A stretch of 64,000 bases of DNA, taken from assembly GCA_000472185.1 (NCBI GenBank), contig AVDB01000007.1:1-64000 (forward strand). Reading direction: 5' to 3'. Positions within the stretch are counted from its first letter, which is position 1. Each line of letters opens with the position of its first letter. The position numbers and the translations under genes were made by a program. Under the pieces are notes generated by a model. That model was given only the letters and a program-made list of their open reading frames with translations. It was not told the DNA's origin and did not search any database. This stretch comes from Rhodobacteraceae bacterium HIMB11 (GTDB taxonomy: Bacteria; Pseudomonadota; Alphaproteobacteria; Rhodobacterales; Rhodobacteraceae). Shown piece by piece: positions 8,344 through 15,663 of this stretch.

Positions 8344-8501
8344 GGCGGGCCCGTAGCAACCGTCTGGTAAACGCATTCCCGAGGACCTGATATTCAGGTG
8401 GGCGCCAGGTAACGAAGCCAGGGCAACGACAGAGCCAGCTCCCTCGGATTTGCTTAAGGCCACCGGAATGTTACCGTCTGACGCGAGGAACAGCACCCGC
8501 C
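8344..8501 (-). ncRNA. candidate structured small RNA (about 160 nt), possibly 6S-like
   Basis: On the minus strand the ends pair (CCCGCC at 8496-8501 with GGCGGG at 8344-8349). They enclose a roughly 20/16-nt internal bubble, then a helix of GGTAA plus CATTC (8466-8475) with GAATG plus TTACC (8366-8378), then CCGAGG (8442-8447) with CCTCGG (8379-8384), and a small hairpin ACCTGA/TCAGGT. A terminator follows about 30 nt downstream. The length and the large bubble recall 6S RNA, but I cannot confirm the family from sequence alone. RNase P, tmRNA and SRP signatures were looked for and not found. The strand choice rests on the terminator. Confidence 0.4.
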
Positions 8502-8576
8502 GAGTGGGTAGATAGGCTGGAGGCGCGGGAAAAACAAGTCCCGATCTTTGATGCACGCTGGACGCTGTGCATGGCA

Positions 8577-10079
8577 TCAATCCAAAATCGGTGCGCCCCG
8601 CGCTTCGCGCATCTGCGCCAAACGCGCGGCCATGCGCCCCAAACGTTCCGCACAGCCCGAGGGTGGTGTAAATTCTGTCAACCGCGCCTGCCACAGGGAT
8701 GTTGCGCGCTCTTGCGACGGTATGGACCCTGCGGCTTCCCAAGTGCCAAAGTTTGACAAATCCGCCACCAGCGGATCGTAAAATTCACTGCCATAGCGTT
8801 CCATGGTTTGCCCCGTTTCAAAGAAATGTCCACCTGGCATCACTTCGGTTATCGGATCAAGGCTCATTGCAGCGGCGCTTTGATCAACCCCCTTTGAAAA
8901 ATGCCCAAGGATTTGCAAAACTTCGATATCATTGATGAATTTTTCGTAGCCAAAGGTCAGACCTCCCTCTAACCAACCCGCTGTATGCAAGGTCAGGGTG
9001 GCCTGTGCCATCGCAGTTGCCATGATCGCCATGGTGTTTTCGGATGCGGCCTGCATGTCATGCGTGTTTGATGCAGCCCCCGCCGCCGAGCGCCAGGGCA
9101 GGCCGATGTGACGGGCCAATTGTCCTGATCCCAATGTCATTTGCATGTGCGTTGGTGTTCCAAAGGCTGGCGCCCCTGATTTCATGTCCACGTTTGATCC
9201 AAATCCCCCATACATCACAGGCGCCCCAGCGGATGCGGTTTGGGCCAGTGTGATGCCAGCCAGCGCCTCGGCATGTTGCAGGGTGAGTGCGCCTGCCACG
9301 GTGATGGGGGCCATGGCACCTGCCAAACAGAAGGGTGTCACAATGGTTAGCTGCCCCGCGCGGGCGAAATCAATCAATCCTTGGGCCATTGGATTGTCGA
9401 TCAGGCGCGGGGAATTGGTGTTGATAACGGTTGAGCAATAGGGGTTTGCGCGAAATTCATCCTCACTTATTCCCAAGGCAGATTGGATCAATTCAAACAT
9501 CTGATACACCTGCGCCCGTCCACGTGCGTAAATGGCCAATGCCTTATCCGCGTTCGCGATTTGGGTTTCCACCATCGCCAAATGGCGCAGATGATTTGGG
9601 ACATCCTGAGGTTCGGGCGCGGGGCTGAGTTTATGGATGATATCAAAACTTTGCTGTAACTGGATCGCCTCACGATAGCTTTCCAAATCCCCCGGGCGAC
9701 GTCCACGGATGCGGTCATATGCGTTGGGGCACCCCCCTGACGAGGCAAAGAGTTGGCGCCCCAAATAAATTTCTTGATCCTTGTCTGGGTCGGGCGCGCG
9801 CATGGTGTAGCGTTTCGGTGCAGTTTGCAGTGCATTTTCAACCATATCGCGGGGGAAATGCACCATATGGTCCTGAACCTGCGCCCCTGCTGATTTTAGC
9901 AATTCACGCGCCTCTGGCAGCAGAATGGAAATACCCAATTCTTGCAAAACGTGTAGCGCATTTTCGTGGATTTGAGCAACGTTATCTTCGCTCAGCACCG
10001 ATTGCGGGCCAAGTGCATGATGTAATTGTCCATAGTTTGTTTTGCGAACCATGGGGATTTTGCGTTGTCGACGTGCCAT
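8577..10079 (-). CDS. trimethylamine methyltransferase (MttB) superfamily protein, non-pyrrolysine
   Basis: 500 aa, full length for the family. MttB-superfamily enzymes transfer a methyl group from a quaternary or tertiary amine to a corrinoid protein. The segment ASSGGCPNAYDRIRG (about residue 112) and the glycine- and alanine-rich barrel motifs fit the family. There is no in-frame amber codon, so this is a non-pyrrolysine member, as in glycine- or proline-betaine demethylases. The substrate cannot be told from sequence. No corrinoid protein or reductive activase lies beside it. GGAGGAG sits just before the ATG and fixes the start. It is divergent from mmcB. Confidence 0.8.
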   Translation of the reverse strand: MARRQRKIPMVRKTNYGQLHHALGPQSVLSEDNVAQIHENALHVLQELGISILLPEARELLKSAGAQVQDHMVHFPRDMVENALQTAPKRYTMRAPDPDKDQEIYLGRQLFASSGGCPNAYDRIRGRRPGDLESYREAIQLQQSFDIIHKLSPAPEPQDVPNHLRHLAMVETQIANADKALAIYARGRAQVYQMFELIQSALGISEDEFRANPYCSTVINTNSPRLIDNPMAQGLIDFARAGQLTIVTPFCLAGAMAPITVAGALTLQHAEALAGITLAQTASAGAPVMYGGFGSNVDMKSGAPAFGTPTHMQMTLGSGQLARHIGLPWRSAAGAASNTHDMQAASENTMAIMATAMAQATLTLHTAGWLEGGLTFGYEKFINDIEVLQILGHFSKGVDQSAAAMSLDPITEVMPGGHFFETGQTMERYGSEFYDPLVADLSNFGTWEAAGSIPSQERATSLWQARLTEFTPPSGCAERLGRMAARLAQMREARGAPILD

Positions 10080-10150
10080 ACTGCTCCTCCGTTGGGGCCA
10101 ACATGACGGTAAAATTCTTGGGTTCTGTTCTGTTTGCGACCTTGCAAAAT

Positions 10151-10165
10151 GTTCATGGATTGTTC
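10151..10165 (+). promoter_or_regulatory. LexA (SOS) box
   Basis: GTTC-ATGGATT-GTTC is an exact match to the alphaproteobacterial LexA operator GTTC-N7-GTTC. It lies 12 bp upstream of the mmcB start codon, where repressor would block the promoter or early transcription. Confidence 0.75.
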
Positions 10166-10176
10166 ACATTTATCCC

Positions 10177-10620
10177 ATGGATGATTTTGACATTTTACAA
10201 CCTGGTCAATTGCTGGCGCGCGGTGCGGCGCGCCATCTGCGATTGTTGGGGTTTCCCAGTTTAGAGGAATTTGTTCCAACGCGGGGCTTGCGTGTGGATT
10301 TGATGGTTTTGGGTCCAAAAGAAGAGCTTTGGATTGTTGAATGCAAATCGTCCAAGGCGGATTTTATGTCCGACAATAAATGGCACAATTATTTGGAATG
10401 GTGCGATCGGTTCTATTGGGCGGTGGATCGGGATTTTCCGCTAGAATTGCTGCCAGAGGGGCACGGGTTAATCATCGCCGATGCCTATGATGCCGCAATT
10501 GTGAATGAGGCGCCATTGGACAAACTGGCGCCTGCACGTCGTAAAAAGATGGTTCGGAAATTTGCGGAAAATGCTGCGTTACGCCTGCAACGCTTTCGCG
10601 ACCCTGACGCGCGGCTTTAG
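10177..10620 (+). CDS. mmcB: MmcB family DNA repair protein
   Basis: 147 aa from ATG at 10177 (MDDFDILQPGQL); an upstream in-frame ATG at 10042 would place the LexA box inside the gene. The nuclease-like core contains LRVDLMVL, then LWIVECKSSKADF and WHNYLEWCDRFYWAVD, the E-x-K plus upstream Asp pattern of PD-(D/E)XK-type endonuclease folds. In Caulobacter, MmcB is an SOS-induced protein needed for mitomycin C resistance. The perfect LexA box just upstream supports the same regulation here. It ends 4 bp inside the convergent DUF6324 gene. Confidence 0.85.
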   Translation: MDDFDILQPGQLLARGAARHLRLLGFPSLEEFVPTRGLRVDLMVLGPKEELWIVECKSSKADFMSDNKWHNYLEWCDRFYWAVDRDFPLELLPEGHGLIIADAYDAAIVNEAPLDKLAPARRKKMVRKFAENAALRLQRFRDPDARL

Positions 10621-10817
10621 CGTTTGCGTTTTTGTCCCAATGTTTCGGCAGCCTTGGCCGCGGCAAGGATTTCTTCGGCGATTTCTTGGGCTTCTTCGGG
10701 TTCAAAATCCATCGGAATTTCCAATTGACCCGCAAATACATAAATCCGCACCATGCCCTGATCGGTTGGTCCGATTTGTAGGTTTGCTTCGATGTCAGAT
10801 TCCGTATTGATGCCCAT
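10617..10817 (-). CDS. DUF6324-like small protein (66 aa)
   Basis: Begins MGINTESDIEANLQIG with AGGAG eight bases upstream, so this ATG is preferred to one 18 nt earlier that overlaps the Shine-Dalgarno. The centre reads VRIYVFAGQLEIPMDF and the C-terminus is an acidic helix (EEAQEIAEEILAAAKAAE). I recognise it as a conserved Rhodobacteraceae small protein of unknown function. It has no membrane segment. Confidence 0.65.
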   Translation of the reverse strand: MGINTESDIEANLQIGPTDQGMVRIYVFAGQLEIPMDFEPEEAQEIAEEILAAAKAAETLGQKRKR

Positions 10818-10965
10818 TTTTAACGCTCCTATCACTTGGTACTGGGTTAGCTGGAGTTCAGCTCCAATGCAAGAGGAGCGTGCCCGTGGAAAATCAACAC
10901 TTGCCCTTGAAAATCCGCGAATAAGGGTTGCAATCCGCGCAGGGCAAAGTTAAATCGCACCTCAG

Positions 10966-11042
10966 GCCGCCTTAGCTCAGTTGGTTAGAGCGCTGGATTG
11001 TGGATCCAGAGGTCCCCCGTTCGAGCCGGGGAGGCGGTACCA
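10966..11042 (+). tRNA. tRNA-His (anticodon GTG), integration target
   Basis: Cloverleaf with acceptor GCCGCCT/AGGCGGT, anticodon loop TTGTGGA giving GTG, T-loop TTCGAGC and encoded ACCA. A73 instead of C73 matches the alphaproteobacterial type that lacks the usual G-1:C73 pair. Its 3' end is duplicated at 20566-20589 at the far end of the inserted element, and the gene itself stays intact. Confidence 0.95.
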
Positions 11043-11050
11043 TCCCAAAA
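11027..11050 (+). repeat. attL (24-bp direct repeat)
   Basis: CGGGGAGGCGGTACC followed by ATCCCAAAA, identical to 20566-20589. It covers the last 16 nt of tRNA-His plus eight bases downstream. The flanking bases differ on both sides, which sets the limits. Confidence 0.9.
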
Positions 11051-11094
11051 TCCTTTATCATTTTAAATCAGTATCTTAATAGAGATACGGGATA

Positions 11095-11118
11095 TTTATG
11101 TACCTTTTTATGTACCTT
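11095..11118 (+). repeat. arm-type repeat, left end
   Basis: Tandem TATGTACCTT units in TTTATGTACCTT-TT-TATGTACCTT. The same arrangement, differing only in the two spacer bases (AA), recurs at 20426-20449 in the same orientation. These are likely integrase arm-binding sites. Confidence 0.6.
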
Positions 11119-11138
11119 GTACGCAGAATTTCCTACCA

Positions 11139-11252
11139 CTAGTAGCGCATTTCACCCACAAAAGTGCCATCCGCCCAGTAAATACGAACAATCTGTTCAA
11201 CAGGTGGTTTCTTTGCTTCTAGCTTCTTTAGGCGTGCTTTGAAGTTACGCAT
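11139..11252 (-). CDS. 37-aa small protein of the element
   Basis: MRNFKARLKKLEAKK at the N-terminus is followed by IVRIYWADGTFVGEMRY. The charged helix plus a short beta segment around 'WADGT' resembles tiny proteins I have seen in alphaproteobacterial islands near DUF5681 genes, but no function is known. It is the left-most gene of the element and reads the same way as the two secreted-protein genes. Confidence 0.45.
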   Translation of the reverse strand: MRNFKARLKKLEAKKPPVEQIVRIYWADGTFVGEMRY

Positions 11253-11271
11253 AGGTGTTCACTACGACGTT

Positions 11272-12492
11272 CTAGTATCTTGAGCTAACTAACCAATTAT
11301 CGAAATAGAAACTTTGGATATAGGTATCATTATCGCGATAAGGGCCTATTCGTGCAGAACCTCTATCTTTCAGTCCAAATGGAACAGTTTTTAAACTATC
11401 CATCGATATAATTGTTTTTCCGTCCACAATAACCTCACAAAGACTGTCATCCTCAGTTATAGATAATTTCCACTTCATCTTTATATGATGCCATTTCCCA
11501 TCCGTGAGATAGCCATTATTTTTTAGCCTCACAGGTGCCACATAATATTGTACTCTGTTTACTTCCAAAAAATTTACACAGCTGACCTCTCCTTTGTTGG
11601 TTGCATAAACGGCAACAGGTGGGTCAGCATTGGGGTAAACACCGTTAACTTTATTTGTATGGCCTTTGAATTGAGCTATTAACACCCGTCTGTTATAATT
11701 TTGTGGTCCATTGCTTCTGAATAAAAACTCCATTTCATATTGACGCTTTAACGGATGCAAATTTAGTTCAAGTTCAACACGCTCACTGTCTGTATCCCAC
11801 TCTGATCGTGGTCCTTTGCAACAAATTATTTTTGCTACTCCGCAATCATCAGAAAAGTGCCTTGTTATTTTTTGTTGATGTATATTGTCGTGAAAGAACT
11901 TATTTCTTAGGTTACTTTTTTTATTAAAGTGATTTTTATATTCAGTTGAAAAGCCGTCAGGTTTTGAAAAATCTTTAATTGACACCTTTTCTAAATCCCT
12001 AATTACAGACTTACTTAAATTTCCATCGAACTTCTTGTTTTGCGCCGCATAGAATTGCGCCAAGCTGTCAGTTGTTTTTTTGCCAACAACTCCATCAACC
12101 AAGCCGACATTATAGCCTTGCTGCGATAACAATTCTTGTATTTTGCATACGTTTTTATTTGCAATTTGTATTTCCTTTTCAGGAGTAATTTCAATTGGAC
12201 AGCGTTTAATTCTTTGTCCACCGACCACTCCAGCACGAAATGAGGCTTGCAACATTTTAACCTCCATATGCCCCAAATAGCCTCCATACTTAGTAAAGTA
12301 TTTGGTAAAGAACTCTTCTGCAGCTTTTTCTGTTTTCTTGCCCCATACGCCATCAATAGGCCCTACATCGAAACAAAACTCAGTGAGTATGGTTTGAACT
12401 TCTCTGACATCCACTCCCTTAGCCACACCTGCAAATAGAGGCTTGAGAGAAAGCAAGAGGAGAAGGGTGGCTGTGATGATAATTTTTTTCAT
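11272..12492 (-). CDS. secreted protein: two peptidoglycan-binding-like repeats plus polysaccharide-lyase-like domain
   Basis: 406 aa. Signal peptide about residues 1-21 (ending KPLFAG). A peptidoglycan-binding_1-like repeat spans about 27-62 (VGPIDGVWGKKT) and a second 115-150 (VGLVDGVVGKKT). From about 225 to 404 the pattern SEWDTDSERVELEL, QFKGH, GKWHHIKMKW and CEVIVDGKTI fits a jelly-roll of the heparin-lyase-I/alginate-lyase type. I infer a cell-wall- or glycan-directed exported enzyme; the lyase assignment is by pattern only. It lies 4 bp downstream of the next gene, whose first 60 residues are clearly paralogous, so the two are one operon with a shared targeting module. Confidence 0.7.
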   Translation of the reverse strand: MKKIIITATLLLLLSLKPLFAGVAKGVDVREVQTILTEFCFDVGPIDGVWGKKTEKAAEEFFTKYFTKYGGYLGHMEVKMLQASFRAGVVGGQRIKRCPIEITPEKEIQIANKNVCKIQELLSQQGYNVGLVDGVVGKKTTDSLAQFYAAQNKKFDGNLSKSVIRDLEKVSIKDFSKPDGFSTEYKNHFNKKSNLRNKFFHDNIHQQKITRHFSDDCGVAKIICCKGPRSEWDTDSERVELELNLHPLKRQYEMEFLFRSNGPQNYNRRVLIAQFKGHTNKVNGVYPNADPPVAVYATNKGEVSCVNFLEVNRVQYYVAPVRLKNNGYLTDGKWHHIKMKWKLSITEDDSLCEVIVDGKTIISMDSLKTVPFGLKDRGSARIGPYRDNDTYIQSFYFDNWLVSSRY

Positions 12493-12496
12493 TTAT

Positions 12497-14062
12497 TTAA
12501 CGTATTCTACCATATTTCAGCGGTTCATAACCAAGCTTGTATGTGTCGTAAAATTTCTCCATCGCAGCATTGATCACCACAATTCTATTATCGTCGGTAT
12601 CGATCGCAATTTGCTGCCCATTAGCCCCGTTCATCACTAGAACAGTCTTATTTCTGAGCCCTTTGATATCTGTGTAAAATTGCCCGGCATATGATTTTGA
12701 AAGGTTCCAAAAATCTACCTTCCCCCAGCGCCGATCAGTACTATCCCATCTAGCATTTCTGAAGTTGGTGGGAACTCTCTTCGCATGTATTTTTTTTAGG
12801 TATTTCCCTACGCACGTATTATTATTCCAATCGTCTAAGATCGCTTTTGCTATCCGAAGATAATCGTAACGTGTAGCTGAGATACCGTAGACACCGGCGC
12901 CCTGTCTTATGCGGGTCTTCATTGAGGGCTGTCTGTCTCTAGAGTAACCCTCAATCGGATTCATTGCTAAGATTACAGGGTTTTCTATTCGAATTTTATC
13001 TTGGTAAATCTGTTTAATGAACTTCTCAAAATCAGATCCTGTACGATGCATTATGTAATTGAAAATTACATCCGTAGTAAGGTTGCTGTATTTGTATGAT
13101 CTTCTTGAATTTCGTTTCGAACCTTTGAGTTCTTTGGGGTTTTCCACTGCTTTCTTTAAAGGGGCATTACCGTGAAAATTACGTCCTGTGTTTGTAAAAA
13201 TTCCTCGATCTATCACATGAGAGTCTCCTGCCGTCATCGTCAGTAGATTAATCAGAGGCTGCCCGAAATAGAGGGTATCTTCCATTAATTCCCAATCATA
13301 GATTTCTTCATTGATAGAGCTAATGTACCCTTGGCAAATCGCATGCCCTAAGATGTAAGAAGTGATACTCTTACCCATCGAATTCGATTGAAAATATGAC
13401 TTGTCTGTTAACTTTACGGTGAAACGCCCCTTAGGGGGTAACGCGTCATACACAATCACACCATCATCATAATACAGATAACTAAATATAGCTGAATTTG
13501 AAAGTTCATGGTCAACTGTATCGCTCTTCTCAATGTTCTTTTGGAACTGAACCGGATCGTTTGATGGACGGATTTTATAAGTTTCGTTCTTGTAGCTTAA
13601 GAACTTATCGCCAACTCTGTAATAATGCGAAATAGTTGCATCGTTGACTTGTTTATCTAAGTCGGGAATTTGTGATCTACCCTCAAAAATTGTTACTTTG
13701 TTTGATGACTTGTTTTTCTGAGTAACTACTTTCTTAACTGGCTTGTTATTCTTCTTAGAAGTCGCAGAGTTACACTTCTTTGATTTGCCTGAAAGATTTA
13801 TCTCAGATGCTCTAGCGAATATAAATTTGGCTTCTGAAGTTGTCAGAACATCGTCATATTCTTTTTCCTCATCCGCCAAAAACTCAGTTACAGCGTTAGC
13901 TGTTCGCTTGCCCCACAAGCCGTCAATAGGACCAGGTTTATAACATAAGTTTGTGAGAACACGCTGCAAATATCGGATATTCACTCCATCTTCGACTTGG
14001 GCAAAGAGTGGCTTCATAGAAAGAAGTGGAATAAGAATAATTGCGAAAAGGAAGGTTCTCAT
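12497..14062 (-). CDS. secreted protein: peptidoglycan-binding-like repeat plus serine hydrolase (beta-lactamase-like) domain
   Basis: 521 aa. Signal peptide about 1-21. A peptidoglycan-binding-like repeat spans about 27-62 (PGPIDGLWGKRT), nearly the same as in its downstream neighbour. A Lys/Ser/Asn-rich linker (92-125) leads to a class C beta-lactamase-like domain with SMGK (Ser228, Lys231) as the SxxK motif, YSN at 325-327 as YxN, and NGANGQ near 478 in the place of the third motif. Such folds act as DD-peptidases, esterases or amide hydrolases. Together with the wall-binding module this suggests a periplasmic or extracellular enzyme acting on peptidoglycan or a similar polymer; the substrate is unknown. 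Confidence 0.75.
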   Translation of the reverse strand: MRTFLFAIILIPLLSMKPLFAQVEDGVNIRYLQRVLTNLCYKPGPIDGLWGKRTANAVTEFLADEEKEYDDVLTTSEAKFIFARASEINLSGKSKKCNSATSKKNNKPVKKVVTQKNKSSNKVTIFEGRSQIPDLDKQVNDATISHYYRVGDKFLSYKNETYKIRPSNDPVQFQKNIEKSDTVDHELSNSAIFSYLYYDDGVIVYDALPPKGRFTVKLTDKSYFQSNSMGKSITSYILGHAICQGYISSINEEIYDWELMEDTLYFGQPLINLLTMTAGDSHVIDRGIFTNTGRNFHGNAPLKKAVENPKELKGSKRNSRRSYKYSNLTTDVIFNYIMHRTGSDFEKFIKQIYQDKIRIENPVILAMNPIEGYSRDRQPSMKTRIRQGAGVYGISATRYDYLRIAKAILDDWNNNTCVGKYLKKIHAKRVPTNFRNARWDSTDRRWGKVDFWNLSKSYAGQFYTDIKGLRNKTVLVMNGANGQQIAIDTDDNRIVVINAAMEKFYDTYKLGYEPLKYGRIR

Positions 14063-14126
14063 TAGGCGACCAATAGTTGTTCAAGAGTGAGCCTAACCCT
14101 GAAATTGATACTGTGTAAACATTGTA

Positions 14127-14543
14127 TCAGGTTGATATACTTTCCAAAGCCTGCAGCCGCTCTTCAATTTCTGTCAGCTCCAGAGTGCGCCTGTAGCTAT
14201 CTATAAGCCCCATTACGCGCGTTGCTTCAATTGGGGTTAACTCACCTTCACTGACTGCAGTTAACACGCTTCCAGCAGCTTCCGACGCATCCAGAGCATT
14301 CCTCATATCAGGAAGGCTAAATGAAACCGGGTGATCCTTAGGGGCAGGGGCTATACGCTCCATGCAAAGCCTCAGAGCAACTGTATCGCCTTCTAACGCT
14401 TTGGTCACAGCAGTCTGTGTTAACGCCTCTGCTTGGCCCTGTAGAAGGCTCTCAATGGCGATGGTTGCCTTGTTGCGCGAACCTCTTGGTCTGCCAGAGT
14501 TGCCTGCAGCGAATTGACCAGCCGTATTTCTACCGTTTTTCAT
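14127..14543 (-). CDS. DUF5681-like protein
   Basis: 138 aa. The N-terminus GRNTAGQFAAGNSGRPRGSRNK is the basic signature of DUF5681 proteins, which are common in prophages and islands. The rest is helical with a SYRRTLELTEIEERLQALE coiled-coil-like end. The function is not established; proximity to phage packaging genes in other genomes suggests DNA-related roles, but no terminase is present here. It is divergent from the Rap1a/Tai-like gene. Confidence 0.65.
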   Translation of the reverse strand: MKNGRNTAGQFAAGNSGRPRGSRNKATIAIESLLQGQAEALTQTAVTKALEGDTVALRLCMERIAPAPKDHPVSFSLPDMRNALDASEAAGSVLTAVSEGELTPIEATRVMGLIDSYRRTLELTEIEERLQALESIST

Positions 14544-14609
14544 TTCAACATTGTAACATATAATGCCAATCGAAAAACTAGATCATACAATGCGAAAATG
14601 GGTGTTTGA

Positions 14610-14918
14610 ATGCGTGTACTTTTTACCGTCATGATTTTCATTTGTGCGTCGAAAAGCTACGCAGATCATTTCAATACTAATAATTTGTTGGATAGCTGTA
14701 ACCAGGATACGTCATTCTCTAGTACTTGTTATACCTATGTTGGAGCTTATAAAGACTTGTTGCGTTTTTTCATGTACAGTAAGGCTGAAGAACGCAATGA
14801 AATTTTTTGCCTTTTTAATGTACCCGCAGCTGAAATAGTTGACGCACTTGGAAAGATGTCGATTAGAGGTACCGATCCACACCGAATTGGCGATTTTTTG
14901 ATTAAAGAATTTTGTTGA
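14610..14918 (+). CDS. Rap1a/Tai-like small periplasmic protein (candidate immunity protein)
   Basis: 102 aa. Signal peptide about 1-18 (ending SKSYA). The mature part has the spacing of the Rap1a/Tai immunity family: NLLDSC, then CYTYVGAYKDLL, then CLFNVPAAEIVDAL, and a terminal FLIKEFC, so four cysteines for two disulphides. Family members neutralise peptidoglycan amidase effectors in the periplasm. Sitting in an element with two exported wall-binding enzymes, it may protect the host or the producer. The family match is by pattern, so moderate confidence. Confidence 0.55.
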   Translation: MRVLFTVMIFICASKSYADHFNTNNLLDSCNQDTSFSSTCYTYVGAYKDLLRFFMYSKAEERNEIFCLFNVPAAEIVDALGKMSIRGTDPHRIGDFLIKEFC

Positions 14919-14994
14919 TGAGAGCAGAAGTAATTACAGCATAAATCTATCTTAACAACTATTTAAGCTGCAAAACTAAACTTTGAAAATGCTG

Positions 14995-15183
14995 TCATTC
15001 GGCATCCATCAAGTAGTTCGATAACGCTTCTAGCGTTTTATAACTGGGGGCGCCTATTCCATTTCGCACGCGAACCAATGTTGTTTGGGAAATACCAGTA
15101 GCTTCACTGATAGGTTCTAATCGTCGCTCCCTCAAAGCCTCTCTTATGAATTTCACATTGTACATCATTCCGGCGGTCAACAT
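14995..15183 (-). CDS. small HTH regulator (XRE-like)
   Basis: 62 aa, start fixed by AGGAG six bases before the ATG (MLTAGMMYN). The sequence REALRERRLEPISEATGISQTTLVRVRNG reads as a lambda-repressor-type helix-turn-helix: helix 2 'PISEATGIS', recognition helix 'TTLVRVRNG'. It is divergent from the exported-protein genes starting at 15385, across about 200 bp that would contain both promoters, and so may regulate them. Confidence 0.7.
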   Translation of the reverse strand: MLTAGMMYNVKFIREALRERRLEPISEATGISQTTLVRVRNGIGAPSYKTLEALSNYLMDAE

Positions 15184-15384
15184 TCAAGGCTCCTGCATGC
15201 GGTCATTTCATTGGTCCGTATTTGAAAAATTTAATTACATTGGTGATGTAAATTCAATAAGTCTGTAATTCGGTGCGATTTTAATTTTGCGTTCATTAAC
15301 TTGAGACTTACCAAAATGCACAGGGTTGCCAGAAAAACCTAAATTGATAGGCTTACAAAGATAAGGTTTTGTTTGAGGGTTATT

Positions 15385-15660
15385 ATGGACGTTATTGGTA
15401 TCTTCGCTTTGGTCGCGATCGCCTACTATTGGAGTGATCGTGAAGCAAAAAAGCCTGTAAAAGCTCATGAAGATTTGGCAAATCAAATTTTTGATGAAAA
15501 AGATGCACAAGGTTTGCCACCCAGCGATGTTTATCTTCAATTGCACCAAAATTTAAATGCCGCACGAACGCAACGCGCTGTGAGAAACATAGAAACAATG
15601 GTTTTGCTGTTTATAGTATTGTTTCTGCTCGACGCGATCGGTCTTGCGTTCTGGAATTAA
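15385..15660 (+). CDS. small two-TM membrane protein
   Basis: 91 aa from ATG at 15385 (MDVIGIFALVAIAYYW) with GAGGG upstream. Hydrophobic segments are at about 2-18 and 68-88, with a charged middle (REAKKPVKAHEDLANQIFDEKD). There is no recognisable family. First of four consecutive plus-strand genes in the element; 3 bp separate it from the next. Confidence 0.55.
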   Translation: MDVIGIFALVAIAYYWSDREAKKPVKAHEDLANQIFDEKDAQGLPPSDVYLQLHQNLNAARTQRAVRNIETMVLLFIVLFLLDAIGLAFWN

Positions 15661-15663
15661 GTC

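Larger units (their letters stand above)
7986..8576. other. 590-bp intergenic region between convergent genes, holding a candidate structured RNA
   Basis: No protein-coding signal is convincing here; the long minus-strand frame through it is only an extension of the methyltransferase frame shadow. It contains a set of complementary segments at 8344-8501 and a minus-strand terminator at 8293-8318. The left part (7986-8220) shows only short GC hairpins with no assignable function. Confidence 0.5.

Noticed and set aside
8385-8445. Plus-strand resemblance to the RNase P RNA segment GCCAGGTAACG
   Set aside because: The obligatory GAGGAAAGTCC and ACAGAACCCGGCTTA-type motifs are missing, so the likeness is accidental.
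8221-8742. 173-codon minus-strand frame over the intergenic region after nusB
   Set aside because: It runs out of frame through the methyltransferase gene and across the hairpin-rich region, has no domain pattern and no Shine-Dalgarno.
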